64,000 nucleotides of DNA, from contig JBASEY010000030.1 in the NCBI GenBank assembly GCA_049652745.1, positions 62,001 through 126,000 of the forward strand, in the 5' to 3' direction. The first letter of the stretch is position 1. Each line of letters starts with the position of its first letter. The DNA comes from JBASEY01 sp049652745. Its GTDB lineage: Bacteria; CSSED10-310. Position numbers and translations under genes: made by a program. This document shows positions 37,362-45,480 of the stretch, in pieces. The notes below the pieces were generated by a model. The model had not been told where the DNA came from, did not search any database, and was given only the letters and a program-made list of their open reading frames with translations.

Positions 37362-37796
37362 TTAGAGCGGAATATAGCGAAACAGTGGCTGTCCTTCTTG
37401 GACCGGCTTGGCATTTTCAACACATATTTCGATTATTCTGCCATTTTCAGGCGCATCCAGCTCGTTCATCAGTTTCATGGCTTCCAAAATACACAGCGTT
37501 TTTCCTTTTCTAAATTCGTCGCCGATATTCACGAATGGCGGAACTCCCGGTGATTTTGATCGGTAGAATGTACCCGATAAAGGTGACGCGATCACTTTTG
37601 CATTTGCAGGTATTGGCGCAGATTCTTGTTTTTCCTCGGGAACAGAAGGCGCAGATGTGTGGATTTCTACATTTTGTATTTCTTTCCCCAGGGTTCTGGT
37701 CAAACGCAGATAAAATTCACCTTCTTGTATTTCTATTTCAGAGATACCTTCTTGATGAAGAAGCTTGGCCAAATGCCGTATTTTTCTCATATCCAT
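37362..37796 (-). CDS. accB: Biotin carboxyl carrier protein of acetyl-CoA carboxylase
   Basis: 144 residues. Carries the biotin that shuttles carboxyl groups during malonyl-CoA synthesis for fatty acids. The biotinyl domain at the C-terminus contains LEAMKLMNEL with the biotinylated Lys at residue 108; the N-terminal alpha helix and a Pro/Ala-rich linker (residues about 50-65) are typical of AccB. The usual partner accC (biotin carboxylase) does not follow; a glycosyltransferase does. It lies 9 bp downstream of efp, a common arrangement. Confidence 0.94.
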   Translation of the reverse strand: MDMRKIRHLAKLLHQEGISEIEIQEGEFYLRLTRTLGKEIQNVEIHTSAPSVPEEKQESAPIPANAKVIASPLSGTFYRSKSPGVPPFVNIGDEFRKGKTLCILEAMKLMNELDAPENGRIIEICVENAKPVQEGQPLFRYIPL

Positions 37797-37805
37797 AATT
37801 CTGCC

Positions 37806-38366
37806 CTATCTTACCCTTTCGATATATGCCGATGTTCGTGTATCGACTCGAATTGTTTCACCCTCCTCGACAAAAAGAGGAACCTGAACAACCAGGCCTG
37901 TCTCAAGCGTGGCCGGCTTTGTCGCACCCTGTGCCGTATCCCCTCGAACCCCAGGGTCAGATTTGACAATTTTCAATTCGACCTTCATCGGAACCTCAAT
38001 TGAAATAGCCTCACCCTGATAAAAAAGCACTTCTACACTCATATTTTCCTTCAGAAAATACTTATTATCTCCCAGTTGCTCCTCCGTAATCGGTTTCTGA
38101 TCATAGCTGTTGATATCCATAAAATAATGAAGGTCTCCATCTTGATAAAGATAAGACATTTCTTTGATTTCAATGTCAGGCTTGCCGACCTTATCACCCG
38201 ACCGAAAGTTGACTTCGAGCGTTCCGCCGGTTCTAAGATTTTTCATACGGGTTTTAACAAAAGCTACTCCCTTGCCAGGCTTAACATGCTGGCAAACAAC
38301 GATTTCATACGGATCTCCCTCATACTCGATCTTCAAACCATTCCTAAATTCACTCGTATCGTACAT
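37806..38366 (-). CDS. efp: Elongation factor P
   Basis: 186 residues, three-domain OB protein that rescues ribosomes stalled at polyproline. TSEFRNGLKIEYEGDPYEIV opens domain I; HVKPGKGVAFVKTRMKN carries the conserved tip lysine at residue 32, equivalent to the modified Lys34 of E. coli. No epmA/epmB/earP modification gene is visible in the window. It sits between pepP and accB, the standard bacterial neighbourhood. Strong LysM- and PilQ-type polyproline sequences in this genome would need it. Confidence 0.96.
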   Translation of the reverse strand: MYDTSEFRNGLKIEYEGDPYEIVVCQHVKPGKGVAFVKTRMKNLRTGGTLEVNFRSGDKVGKPDIEIKEMSYLYQDGDLHYFMDINSYDQKPITEEQLGDNKYFLKENMSVEVLFYQGEAISIEVPMKVELKIVKSDPGVRGDTAQGATKPATLETGLVVQVPLFVEEGETIRVDTRTSAYIERVR

Positions 38367-38382
38367 TGTATTTCCTCCACTT

Positions 38383-39456
38383 TTAACCTAACACCGGTAT
38401 CGCTTCGACGGGATATTCAGCAAGCGTTCTTCCACCATTTAAGTCAATGGAAACCATCTCCTCCAGACGAATGCCGCCCCATCCGGGAATATACAAACCC
38501 GGCTCCAAAGCAAACACCATATTTACCATGATCGTATCCTGTGAATCCATAGCGAAATTCGGCAATTCGTGAACTTCTAAACCGACTCCATGACCAATTG
38601 AAAAAACATTCCTTTCATCCGGGACCTTTGCATGAAACAAAGACCTGGCTTTTTCTCCAATTTCTGAAACCTTTATACCCGTTTTCAACATGGCAATCAA
38701 TATGTTCAGAACATCTAATACATAACGATATCTCCGCAACTGCCATCCACTCGCCTTCTTCCAAAAATAGGTTCGTGTAAGATCAGCGCCATATCCTTCA
38801 ACGCAGCCGCCCCAGTCGATCACAATTGTATCTCCGATTTCCAGCCGGCTGGAACCACTTTTCCAATGAGGATGAGCGGTATTCTTTCCAAAAGCAACGA
38901 TAGACGGGAAAAATGGGAGTTCTCCCGTCAATTCCATCAACTGAGAATTTAAAATTGCCGCTGCATGACTTTCTCGAATCCCTGTCTTGAACCGTTTTAA
39001 CAACCCGATCAAGGCCTGTTCGGAAACATGCACCGCTTCCGAAATCCGTCTGATTTCTTCCCTGTTTTTTATCGCTCTAATTCTTGAAATTTGATCACCG
39101 ATATCGATCCAATCAATATTCCCCAATATACCCCGTCCCGCTTCAACAAAGGCCATAGGCGTATTGAAGGAATCGATCTTCAATAAATTCACTCCCTGCT
39201 TACGCACAAAAAGCAACGCATCAATCCAAGGCGATTTTGTCGCACAATGAACTTTAATCGGGAGATTCGTTTTTCTAAACGTTCCATAGTCAGCAATATT
39301 CAAGAAAAGGTGCAGGATGTCCGCTAAAATCACCATGGATCCGTTTGTCACCGATTGACCGATGATATGTCGAATCGTAATCCGGTCCAAAATTACCAGA
39401 GCTTCCGATCTGGAATGTGAAACCAGCGCACTATATTCCATCAAGTGGTTTTTCAC
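38383..39456 (-). CDS. pepP: Xaa-Pro aminopeptidase (M24 metallopeptidase)
   Basis: 357 residues. Removes N-terminal residues preceding proline. The pita-bread domain has all five metal ligands in context: VIDWGGCVEGYGADLTRTY (two Asp), SIGHGVGLEVHELPN (His), FALEPGLYI (Glu) and GIRLEEMV (Glu). The N-terminal 120 residues form the creatinase-like domain. The start could be GTG 39456 or ATG 39441; neither has a clear ribosome site. The symbol is used for the family; PepQ or YpdF-type activity cannot be excluded. Follows aroQ, precedes efp. Confidence 0.9.
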   Translation of the reverse strand: MKNHLMEYSALVSHSRSEALVILDRITIRHIIGQSVTNGSMVILADILHLFLNIADYGTFRKTNLPIKVHCATKSPWIDALLFVRKQGVNLLKIDSFNTPMAFVEAGRGILGNIDWIDIGDQISRIRAIKNREEIRRISEAVHVSEQALIGLLKRFKTGIRESHAAAILNSQLMELTGELPFFPSIVAFGKNTAHPHWKSGSSRLEIGDTIVIDWGGCVEGYGADLTRTYFWKKASGWQLRRYRYVLDVLNILIAMLKTGIKVSEIGEKARSLFHAKVPDERNVFSIGHGVGLEVHELPNFAMDSQDTIMVNMVFALEPGLYIPGWGGIRLEEMVSIDLNGGRTLAEYPVEAIPVLG

Positions 39457-39463
39457 GTTTTAA

Positions 39464-39907
39464 TCAAATTATTTCTTCAAATATTTTCTTCAGTACAAAA
39501 AGAGCGGCACAATAGCCGACCCATTTGAACCCGGTAATCTGCCCGATGCAAACATCAGCCGTCAATGTTCGACTACGAAAGGACTCTCGAGCATGAATAT
39601 TGCTTAGGTGTACCTCGATGACAGGGACGGAACTCATGATCACCGCATCTCGTAATACCAGGCTGGAATGTCCAAATCCGGCAGGGTTGAGGATTATACC
39701 GTCGGAACTCGACGATGCTTTTCGAAGATATTCGACAATCTCACTTTCATTGTTTGACTGATAGATATCTATATCCAGACCGAGGTCGGCTGCTTGATAT
39801 TTAATCTTTTCATTGATCTGTTCCAACGTCAGATCACCATAAAACCCTTGTTCCCGCTTGCCCAGTCTATCTAAATTAGGGCCGTGTATAATGACAACTT
39901 TTTTCAT
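39464..39907 (-). CDS. aroQ: 3-dehydroquinate dehydratase, type II
   Basis: 147 residues, normal for the dodecameric type II enzyme of the shikimate pathway. GPNLDRLGKREQGFYG contains the catalytic Tyr23; QSNNESEIVEYL, ILNPAGFGHSS and VIEVHLSNIHARESFR (catalytic His and substrate-binding Arg) complete the site. The family usually has NPGAYTHTS where this one has NPAGFGHSS, a modest change. I start at ATG 39907, one base after the TPR gene stop; an upstream ATG at 39946 would add 13 residues that lie inside that gene. Confidence 0.94.
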   Translation of the reverse strand: MKKVVIIHGPNLDRLGKREQGFYGDLTLEQINEKIKYQAADLGLDIDIYQSNNESEIVEYLRKASSSSDGIILNPAGFGHSSLVLRDAVIMSSVPVIEVHLSNIHARESFRSRTLTADVCIGQITGFKWVGYCAALFVLKKIFEEII

Positions 39908-39908
39908 T

Positions 39909-40622
39909 TCACTGTTGTTTTGATCGGCCTCTATCAACGGCGACACTTTTTATCGCCTCAAGAAATCGAATGGTTCGACCGATAATTACTCCTTTTTTTT
40001 CCCGCTTAACTCGCTCGTTCTCGTTTAAAATCGCTTGATAGGCTTTTCGAAAACCGTCTTGAGCCGCCTTGTTATCAGGGTCTTTTTCCAGAACTTTCTG
40101 AAAATGAACCAAAGCGCTTTGTAAATCGTTTTCATTCAGACAACAGAAGGCTTTCGATAATAAATCCTCATCAGGCACTTCATCGTCAACCATCCGGTCT
40201 TTCTGGTAACCGTCCGTTCTTACCCTTTTAGATTCCGGTATCACTTTTCGATGCCGCATTGTCGGCATATCGGACAGATCGGGATCTTGTGATCTGACGT
40301 CAGTTTTGGCAGTAATATCCGCCAGAAGTTCTTGAGCCGCTTTGTTATCGGGCTCGATGGTTAAAATCTTGTTTAACAGTAATGCTGCTTGTGAACTGTT
40401 CTGATTTTGATAGGCAAGGATATACCGGGCACACGTAAGATGAAGAGGTATATCTTCAGGAAACGCTTCGATGCTTTCCAATAACACGGCTATGGCTTGA
40501 ACAGGCTCCCCCGCCTCAACATATTTGTGAGCCAACTGAATTGCAGTGTTGGAGCCGGCGTCTAATTGCATCAACTTTTCAAGTTTCAAAATCTCTTGCC
40601 TGATGGGGTTGATTTCTTTCAT
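39909..40622 (-). CDS. TPR-repeat protein of unknown function
   Basis: 237 residues, no signal peptide, so cytoplasmic. Tetratricopeptide helices cover residues about 22-105 (AIQLAHKYVEAGEPVQAIAV, AALLLNKILTIEPDNKAAQE) and again 155-195 (ALVHFQKVLEKDPDNKAAQD), separated by a charged linker, and the C-terminus is basic. No specific family recognised. It is the first gene of the aroQ-pepP-efp-accB-GT2 operon. No clear ribosome site precedes the ATG; a strong hairpin (40644-40667) lies only about 20 bases upstream. Confidence 0.75.
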   Translation of the reverse strand: MKEINPIRQEILKLEKLMQLDAGSNTAIQLAHKYVEAGEPVQAIAVLLESIEAFPEDIPLHLTCARYILAYQNQNSSQAALLLNKILTIEPDNKAAQELLADITAKTDVRSQDPDLSDMPTMRHRKVIPESKRVRTDGYQKDRMVDDEVPDEDLLSKAFCCLNENDLQSALVHFQKVLEKDPDNKAAQDGFRKAYQAILNENERVKREKKGVIIGRTIRFLEAIKSVAVDRGRSKQQ

Positions 40623-40638
40623 ACGATCACAATGTTTG

Positions 40639-40667
40639 CAAAAGGGCAGGCCTAATCGAGCCTGCCC
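40639..40667 (-). terminator. Rho-independent terminator of the pilus operon
   Basis: An 8-bp GC-rich perfect stem, GGGCAGGC (40644-40651) with GCCTGCCC (40660-40667), 8-nt loop, followed on the minus strand by TTTTGC. It ends the pilM-to-lipoprotein transcript about 125 bases after its last stop codon. It also lies just before the TPR gene, so it might attenuate read-through into that operon. Confidence 0.75.
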
Positions 40668-40791
40668 TGAAATTCTGTATTTCTATTTTCATTCGTGAAT
40701 GAAGCTTTTTATTTCCTCCGAATTGCCCGCTGTGCAACACATACTCCGCACAAAAATCAGCTTGTCCTTTCCTTAGCGTTGTCTTCGAACT

Positions 40792-41340
40792 TTAAGGTTT
40801 GGACTTATTCGGAGTAGCAGTAGGCTCTGGTGATCCATCATAAAAGGGATTATATACGTAGAACTCTTCCTTTGCTTTGTAAACGACAGTATTCCACTTA
40901 TCATATTCAATTGTGGATTGGACATCTAGAACCAGCATCACTTCTGCGACATATTTAGGCAGTGATTCCACGTACATCGTTACGGTAACTTCTCCGGCAC
41001 TATTCGTGACGGCATCTGTTACAAGCGTGTGTTCACCGAAATGAACGACTCCCACCGCTTCCGGATCGTCAGAGCTGAGCATAAGTCTAACTCGGGTATT
41101 GGGGACCGGCGCCATGTCTTTCATTCTAAAAAAGCGTATATGTGCGTATGTTTTGGCATTGTTATTCGCCGGCACACGCGATGGATTGATGTTAACCATC
41201 AAGGCATATCCACTAACGCCAGTACGCCCTTCTTCTGTATTATGTCTTTTATCGTCCATGCTCTGACATCCAAAAAACGCCATCGACACCGTCAGGACTG
41301 CTATAAAAAGGACTACCGTTTTTATATAAATATTTTTCAT
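40792..41340 (-). CDS. Small lipoprotein with Ig-like domain, last gene of pil operon
   Basis: 182 residues. Signal peptide with lipobox ending FFGC. The mature part looks like one bacterial Ig-like/invasin-type domain: VNINPSRVPANNNAKTYAHI, PNTRVRLMLSSDDP, TDAVTNSAGEVTVTMYVES. It ends in a Pro/Thr-rich tail. AAGGA lies eight bases before the ATG at 41340. The gene is unrecognised otherwise. It follows another lipoprotein and pilQ in the same direction, 30 bp apart, and is followed by the terminator. A role in PilQ assembly or in pilus or surface attachment is inferred from position. Confidence 0.78.
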   Translation of the reverse strand: MKNIYIKTVVLFIAVLTVSMAFFGCQSMDDKRHNTEEGRTGVSGYALMVNINPSRVPANNNAKTYAHIRFFRMKDMAPVPNTRVRLMLSSDDPEAVGVVHFGEHTLVTDAVTNSAGEVTVTMYVESLPKYVAEVMLVLDVQSTIEYDKWNTVVYKAKEEFYVYNPFYDGSPEPTATPNKSKP

Positions 41341-41370
41341 GGTTTGTTTCCTTTCCATCCCGTTTTGGTG

Positions 41371-41949
41371 TTATTCCCAACTACAGGCAAAATTAACCGC
41401 CAAATGGCCCGGTTTAGACACGACTTCCTCACCGGCAAAGGTATCACCCCATACGACGACACGACATGTTGTGTGAATTTCCGTCAAACCGGTTTCCTGG
41501 TCATAGCCCGTTTCACACAAGTCTTTTAAGGGCGGCATCAATTTCTGGGATTCTCTACAAATGATTATGTCAAAATCCGCCACACCTTTGGCTTCACAAT
41601 ATGTGTTCGTGCTACCGGTAAATGTCTCGGGAACTCTGGTTCCAGTATCCTTTCGAAAATAGCTTATTTCATAGCCCTTAACCAAAACGTTCTGATAGAG
41701 AGAAGCATCTTCGAAGCTTGTTTGGTCGATCGGCTCAACAGCGACGGAGCATTTTACCATGTCCTCCTTGTTTGGAGTAGAAGGTTGGACGCTGGAATGA
41801 AAGGGCGCATTACCGTTCAATGACTGGATGTATAAAATTACTGGTGATTTGGATTTGGCTTCTCCCCCGGCATCACCACAGCCCGTCAATCCTGCCACCA
41901 GGATTATGGTCAGCACCAGGGAGCCAGTTATTAAGGATTTACGCATCAT
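41371..41949 (-). CDS. Small cysteine-containing lipoprotein of the pil operon
   Basis: 192 residues. The signal peptide ends at VAGLTGC, a good lipobox. The mature protein has few recognisable features: a Ser/Pro-rich start, a central beta-rich part and several cysteines (CSVAVEP, TYCEAKG, IICRES, DLCETGY, TTCRVV, FACSWE) that could form disulfides in the periplasm. AAGGAG lies seven bases before the ATG at 41949, better than an upstream ATG at 41973. Not similar to a family I recognise. It begins 41 bp after the pilQ stop, so it is transcribed with the pilus genes. Confidence 0.76.
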   Translation of the reverse strand: MMRKSLITGSLVLTIILVAGLTGCGDAGGEAKSKSPVILYIQSLNGNAPFHSSVQPSTPNKEDMVKCSVAVEPIDQTSFEDASLYQNVLVKGYEISYFRKDTGTRVPETFTGSTNTYCEAKGVADFDIIICRESQKLMPPLKDLCETGYDQETGLTEIHTTCRVVVWGDTFAGEEVVSKPGHLAVNFACSWE

Positions 41950-41990
41950 TGAAATTCTCCTTTTTCTATTCATGTTTTCCCCTTACCGGG

Positions 41991-43796
41991 CTAAAAAGCC
42001 TCTGAGCGGATTATCTGTTCCTGTTCGGCGACGATTCTCGGTGTAATGAAGAACAGGAGATCAGAAAAGATGGAAGTTCGTTTGTCATCTTTAAACAGCC
42101 ATCCGATAATCGGGAGTTTTCCGAACCAAGGAATTCTGGCCGTTCCCACCTGCTGCAGCGTCTGATTCAGGCCACCTATGACCAGGGTGTCGCCATTGTT
42201 GATCAGCACCTTGGTATTTGCGCTGTTTGTCTTGATTGCAGGGCCTGCAAGTGTATCATAGCCGGGGTAATTACGGCTGACATTGACTCGAAGATTAACC
42301 CAATCGTCATTGGTGATATTCGGTGTGACATCCAGCGTTGTGTTGGCATCCTGGAAAATGACTGTAGCGCCTTCTTGACTTGTTGAGTTCAAATAGGGAA
42401 TTTTATCGCCACTTGTAATCGTCGCAGTTTCATTGTTCAACGTCAGCACCATTGGTCTGGCGATCGTTTTGACGGTACCTTCCGACTCCGACGCTCGCAA
42501 CGCCACATTCAAACGCAGAGTATCCGTGACATTTCCAAACGTCAAAGCCATCATCTGGTCGGCTTTTGCCGGAAAATTCACTGCATATTTGGCGTCATCC
42601 GGGTCATCGCCACCGGTGAGGTTGATGCCGTAATTATTCGGGAATTGGTAACCGCTGGTATTGCCATGAGCGGAGTCTGCGAAGAAGCGGCCTCCCCACT
42701 GGATACCGAGATTTCGGGTAAAATCTTTTGTCGTAGCGACGATTTGGCCATTGATCGACACGGCGCGTGTCCGGACATCCAGAACTTTTACCAACTCAGT
42801 GACGGCATCGAGCGCGGAACGGATATCCCTGATAATGAGAGCATTCACACGCGTATCTCTCATAACACTGCCGCGTTCAGTCAGAAAGACTCTGCAAGCC
42901 GCTTCCATATCGTTAATATTCGCGTAACTGAGATAGAGAATGATAGATTCGATTGGCAAGGCTCTTCGTTTTGCATCTTCCAACTGCATTCTGAGAGTAT
43001 GCTCGTCGCGAAGTTTTGCGGTATAGGCGATTCGCATGATATTGCCTTCGATTTCCTTGCCCAGTCCTTGGTTTTTCAAGATAACTTCGAGAGCTTGATC
43101 CCAGGGCACATTATCCATTCGCAATGTTATGCGTCCCGAAACATCAGGATCGACGACCACGTTAAAGCCGCTGACTTCTGCGATGAGTCTGAAGATGTCC
43201 AGGATATCGGCATCTTTCAGGTCAAGAAAGATCGGTTTTCCACGATAGGCTGTCGGGGTTTGAAGGCCGTATACTTGCGTGGCATCAACCAAGTCCTCTC
43301 CTGTTCCAAGGGCTTCGGGAGTGGTCCAGTCACCCTCTGCTGATTCTTTTGCCGATCCAATAGGAACGTCTCCAAATCTGATTTTCAGACTGGTGTCAGC
43401 CGAAGTGATCGTGTATGGATGTTCTTCTTTCATTATCAGTTCGATTCTGACGATTTCCCTGTCGGCTTCTGCAAAATGGCGAGAAGTTATCCGGTCTACA
43501 AACCGATAATCTCCTCCCAAATCGGACGTATCCAGAGCCAAGATTGCATTTGGAATATCGATGACCAATCGATAAGGATCCGTCAACAGGAAAGCAGAAT
43601 GGGCCAGCGGTTGATTGCCGATAATCCAAACTTCTTCACCTGTGCCTGCAGATCGTACTTCCAAGTGGCTGACAAGCACCCGATTTTCAAAATTGTTTTC
43701 TGTCGATGCGATACTCATATTTGTCAACATGACTATCACAACCCCACATAAAGCAGTTAATACTAGTTTTCGGAAATGATATGCTTTTGAAACCAT
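41991..43796 (-). CDS. pilQ: Type IV pilus secretin PilQ
   Basis: 601 residues; outer membrane ring through which the pilus passes. After a signal peptide, an AMIN domain (residues about 38-145; binds peptidoglycan) is followed by the N0/STN domain (FLDLKDADILDIFRLIAEVS, VPWDQALEVILKNQGL), an N1 domain with RGSVMRDTRVNALIIRDI and the C-terminal secretin domain with TLVIGGLNQ, GKLPIIGWLFKDD and DLLFFITPRIV. AGGAGG lies just before the ATG. Shorter than the E. coli/Neisseria PilQ because only one AMIN domain is present. Third-last gene of the operon. Confidence 0.95.
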   Translation of the reverse strand: MVSKAYHFRKLVLTALCGVVIVMLTNMSIASTENNFENRVLVSHLEVRSAGTGEEVWIIGNQPLAHSAFLLTDPYRLVIDIPNAILALDTSDLGGDYRFVDRITSRHFAEADREIVRIELIMKEEHPYTITSADTSLKIRFGDVPIGSAKESAEGDWTTPEALGTGEDLVDATQVYGLQTPTAYRGKPIFLDLKDADILDIFRLIAEVSGFNVVVDPDVSGRITLRMDNVPWDQALEVILKNQGLGKEIEGNIMRIAYTAKLRDEHTLRMQLEDAKRRALPIESIILYLSYANINDMEAACRVFLTERGSVMRDTRVNALIIRDIRSALDAVTELVKVLDVRTRAVSINGQIVATTKDFTRNLGIQWGGRFFADSAHGNTSGYQFPNNYGINLTGGDDPDDAKYAVNFPAKADQMMALTFGNVTDTLRLNVALRASESEGTVKTIARPMVLTLNNETATITSGDKIPYLNSTSQEGATVIFQDANTTLDVTPNITNDDWVNLRVNVSRNYPGYDTLAGPAIKTNSANTKVLINNGDTLVIGGLNQTLQQVGTARIPWFGKLPIIGWLFKDDKRTSIFSDLLFFITPRIVAEQEQIIRSEAF

Positions 43797-43811
43797 TAGC
43801 CTCCTCCTGAA

Positions 43812-44339
43812 TTATCGGTGAAGATAGTATTCTATGATTTCCTTGTCGATTGGCCTTCCAAAAGAATCCAGAACTACCTTCTCAAATACCACTTTGTTGC
43901 TATCAATGGCAAACACCTTGCCGTCCAATAGCACATCACCAACTTTCATATTATATGCACGGCCATCTGTTCCTTGAACAATGGCGATAGTACCAAGTCC
44001 TATCTGAATTCCTATAACTTTAATTTCAGATATTTTCATTGCCGCCAAGCCGGTTTTGTACGCTTCTGCATCAGCGTGAATCAAAAGCGACACAAACGGA
44101 TCGCGAGTGCCTTCGCCCGTATACCGCATCTGTCGTTCATCGGGCGGAATAGGCGTCGGCGCCCTGGGAATACCGGCAGGAACCTCTTGGTCCTGCATCG
44201 TTTCTTCCTGCTGGGCTTCCTGGGCTTCCTGGGCATATAATCGGCCAACGGACAAAATAGATACCGACACCAGGCAGACCAGGACCACCGCCACCAACTT
44301 GCGATGGGCTTTGCTCGTATTAAGTATGAAAACAACCAT
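43812..44339 (-). CDS. pilP: Type IV pilus assembly protein PilP
   Basis: 175 residues. Usually an inner membrane lipoprotein that links PilNO to the PilQ secretin. Here an uncleaved or signal-type helix (LVAVVLVCLVSVSILSV) precedes a Gln/Glu-rich linker, then the PilP beta domain: RDPFVSLL, MKISEIKVIGIQIG, YNMKVGDVLLDGKVFAI. The helix is followed by GRLYAQ rather than a lipobox Cys, so it is probably not lipidated. GAGGAG precedes the ATG at 44339; the upstream ATGs at 44399 and 44357 give odd N-termini. Confidence 0.9.
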   Translation of the reverse strand: MVVFILNTSKAHRKLVAVVLVCLVSVSILSVGRLYAQEAQEAQQEETMQDQEVPAGIPRAPTPIPPDERQMRYTGEGTRDPFVSLLIHADAEAYKTGLAAMKISEIKVIGIQIGLGTIAIVQGTDGRAYNMKVGDVLLDGKVFAIDSNKVVFEKVVLDSFGRPIDKEIIEYYLHR

Positions 44340-44365
44340 CTTTTTCTCCTCGGTCATCCTTAAGT

Positions 44366-44926
44366 TTATTGGAGATACCAAAATGCAGTCAAGTAACATT
44401 CGGCAGAAATCGAAGGCCCACCATGCCGGTAGATACCTCTGATCTGGAGATCTGTGATGTTCAGTATGCGCTGCTCGTTTGCAATTTTATCAAAAAACAT
44501 ACCCAATTTATGATAACCGCCGTACATGCTCAAACTGATCGGAATCTCACCGTAAAAACCGTGTGTTCTTTCCGGGACCGGCTGAAAACGATCGACTGTC
44601 AACCCACTCTGTGATGCCAACGCTTCCATCTGCTTCACAAGCAAATCTACATTGGGCTTATCACCTAAAACTTCCGCAGCGCCGCGCATTTCTTCCCGCA
44701 AATGAAATACCCGCTGTCGGAATTCTTCCAATTGATCTTTCATCGCGAGACCTTTGTTAATCTCCACATCCAAGTCCCTGATTGTCACGTCCAAGCGAGC
44801 TATTTCTTTTTTAGCATCTGTGTATTTCATGAAATAGAACAATGAACAAATCGCGCCGATAATCACACAATACACAATATAACGTTGCCAGGGTGGATAT
44901 GCTTCCAATGATTCAACCCAATTCAT
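44366..44926 (-). CDS. pilO: Type IV pilus assembly protein PilO
   Basis: 186 residues. One N-terminal membrane helix (YIVYCVIIGAICSLFYFM), a coiled coil (residues about 37-85, heptad-rich RLDVTIRDLDVEINK, LEEFRQRVFHLREEM), and a periplasmic ferredoxin-like domain (LTVDRFQPVPE, ISLSMYGGYHKLGMFFDKIA). This is the standard PilO layout; it pairs with PilN to form the inner membrane alignment subcomplex. Lies 14 bp after pilN. Confidence 0.92.
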   Translation of the reverse strand: MNWVESLEAYPPWQRYIVYCVIIGAICSLFYFMKYTDAKKEIARLDVTIRDLDVEINKGLAMKDQLEEFRQRVFHLREEMRGAAEVLGDKPNVDLLVKQMEALASQSGLTVDRFQPVPERTHGFYGEIPISLSMYGGYHKLGMFFDKIANEQRILNITDLQIRGIYRHGGPSISAECYLTAFWYLQ

Positions 44927-44940
44927 AACCGTTTCCCTCT

Positions 44941-45477
44941 CTACACCGTTGTTCTGAAATCGATCTCAAACTCATAAATTTGTCTACCCATTTGGGTGAC
45001 CAGACGCGAAATTTTCAGATTGACACTATGAAAATACGGCGAGCTTTCAATAGAGCCCATTAAATCCCCGATTACAGTCTGCGACATTCCGAACCCACGA
45101 ATCGAAATCAAATCTCCAGTCGTGCGCATTTGCGAGAGCCATACTTCTTCAGGTAGGCGCCTTTGCAACTCATCCATCATCAATACCGGTCCGGTCTGAT
45201 TGTTACGCAACATTTCAATAGTATCGATTCTTGTCTGTAACGATCGCACTTCTTGTTCAAACTGATTCACCTGGTTGATAATGACCCGCAGTTCTTCGAC
45301 TTGCTCTCTTTTTCGTGCAATCGTCGCATTTTTTTCCTTGATGACCGTTGTCAGATAATGCGACCAAATTCCCACTCCGACCAAAACAACCAGAATCAAT
45401 GCTCCTACAGCAATCAATTCTATTGTCATAATGGAGGTTTTTTTTCTCTCATGCGGCAACAAGTTAATCCTGATCAT
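44941..45477 (-). CDS. pilN: Type IV pilus assembly protein PilN
   Basis: 178 residues. The cytoplasmic N-terminus MIRINLLPHERKK carries the INLLP motif that docks into PilM. A membrane helix (LIAVGALILVVLVGVGIWS), a coiled coil and a periplasmic ferredoxin-like domain (MMDELQRRLPEEVWLSQM, SVNLKISRLV) follow. It heterodimerises with PilO. Starts 3 bp after the pilM stop, typical of the operon. Confidence 0.94.
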   Translation of the reverse strand: MIRINLLPHERKKTSIMTIELIAVGALILVVLVGVGIWSHYLTTVIKEKNATIARKREQVEELRVIINQVNQFEQEVRSLQTRIDTIEMLRNNQTGPVLMMDELQRRLPEEVWLSQMRTTGDLISIRGFGMSQTVIGDLMGSIESSPYFHSVNLKISRLVTQMGRQIYEFEIDFRTTV

Positions 45478-45480
45478 GGC

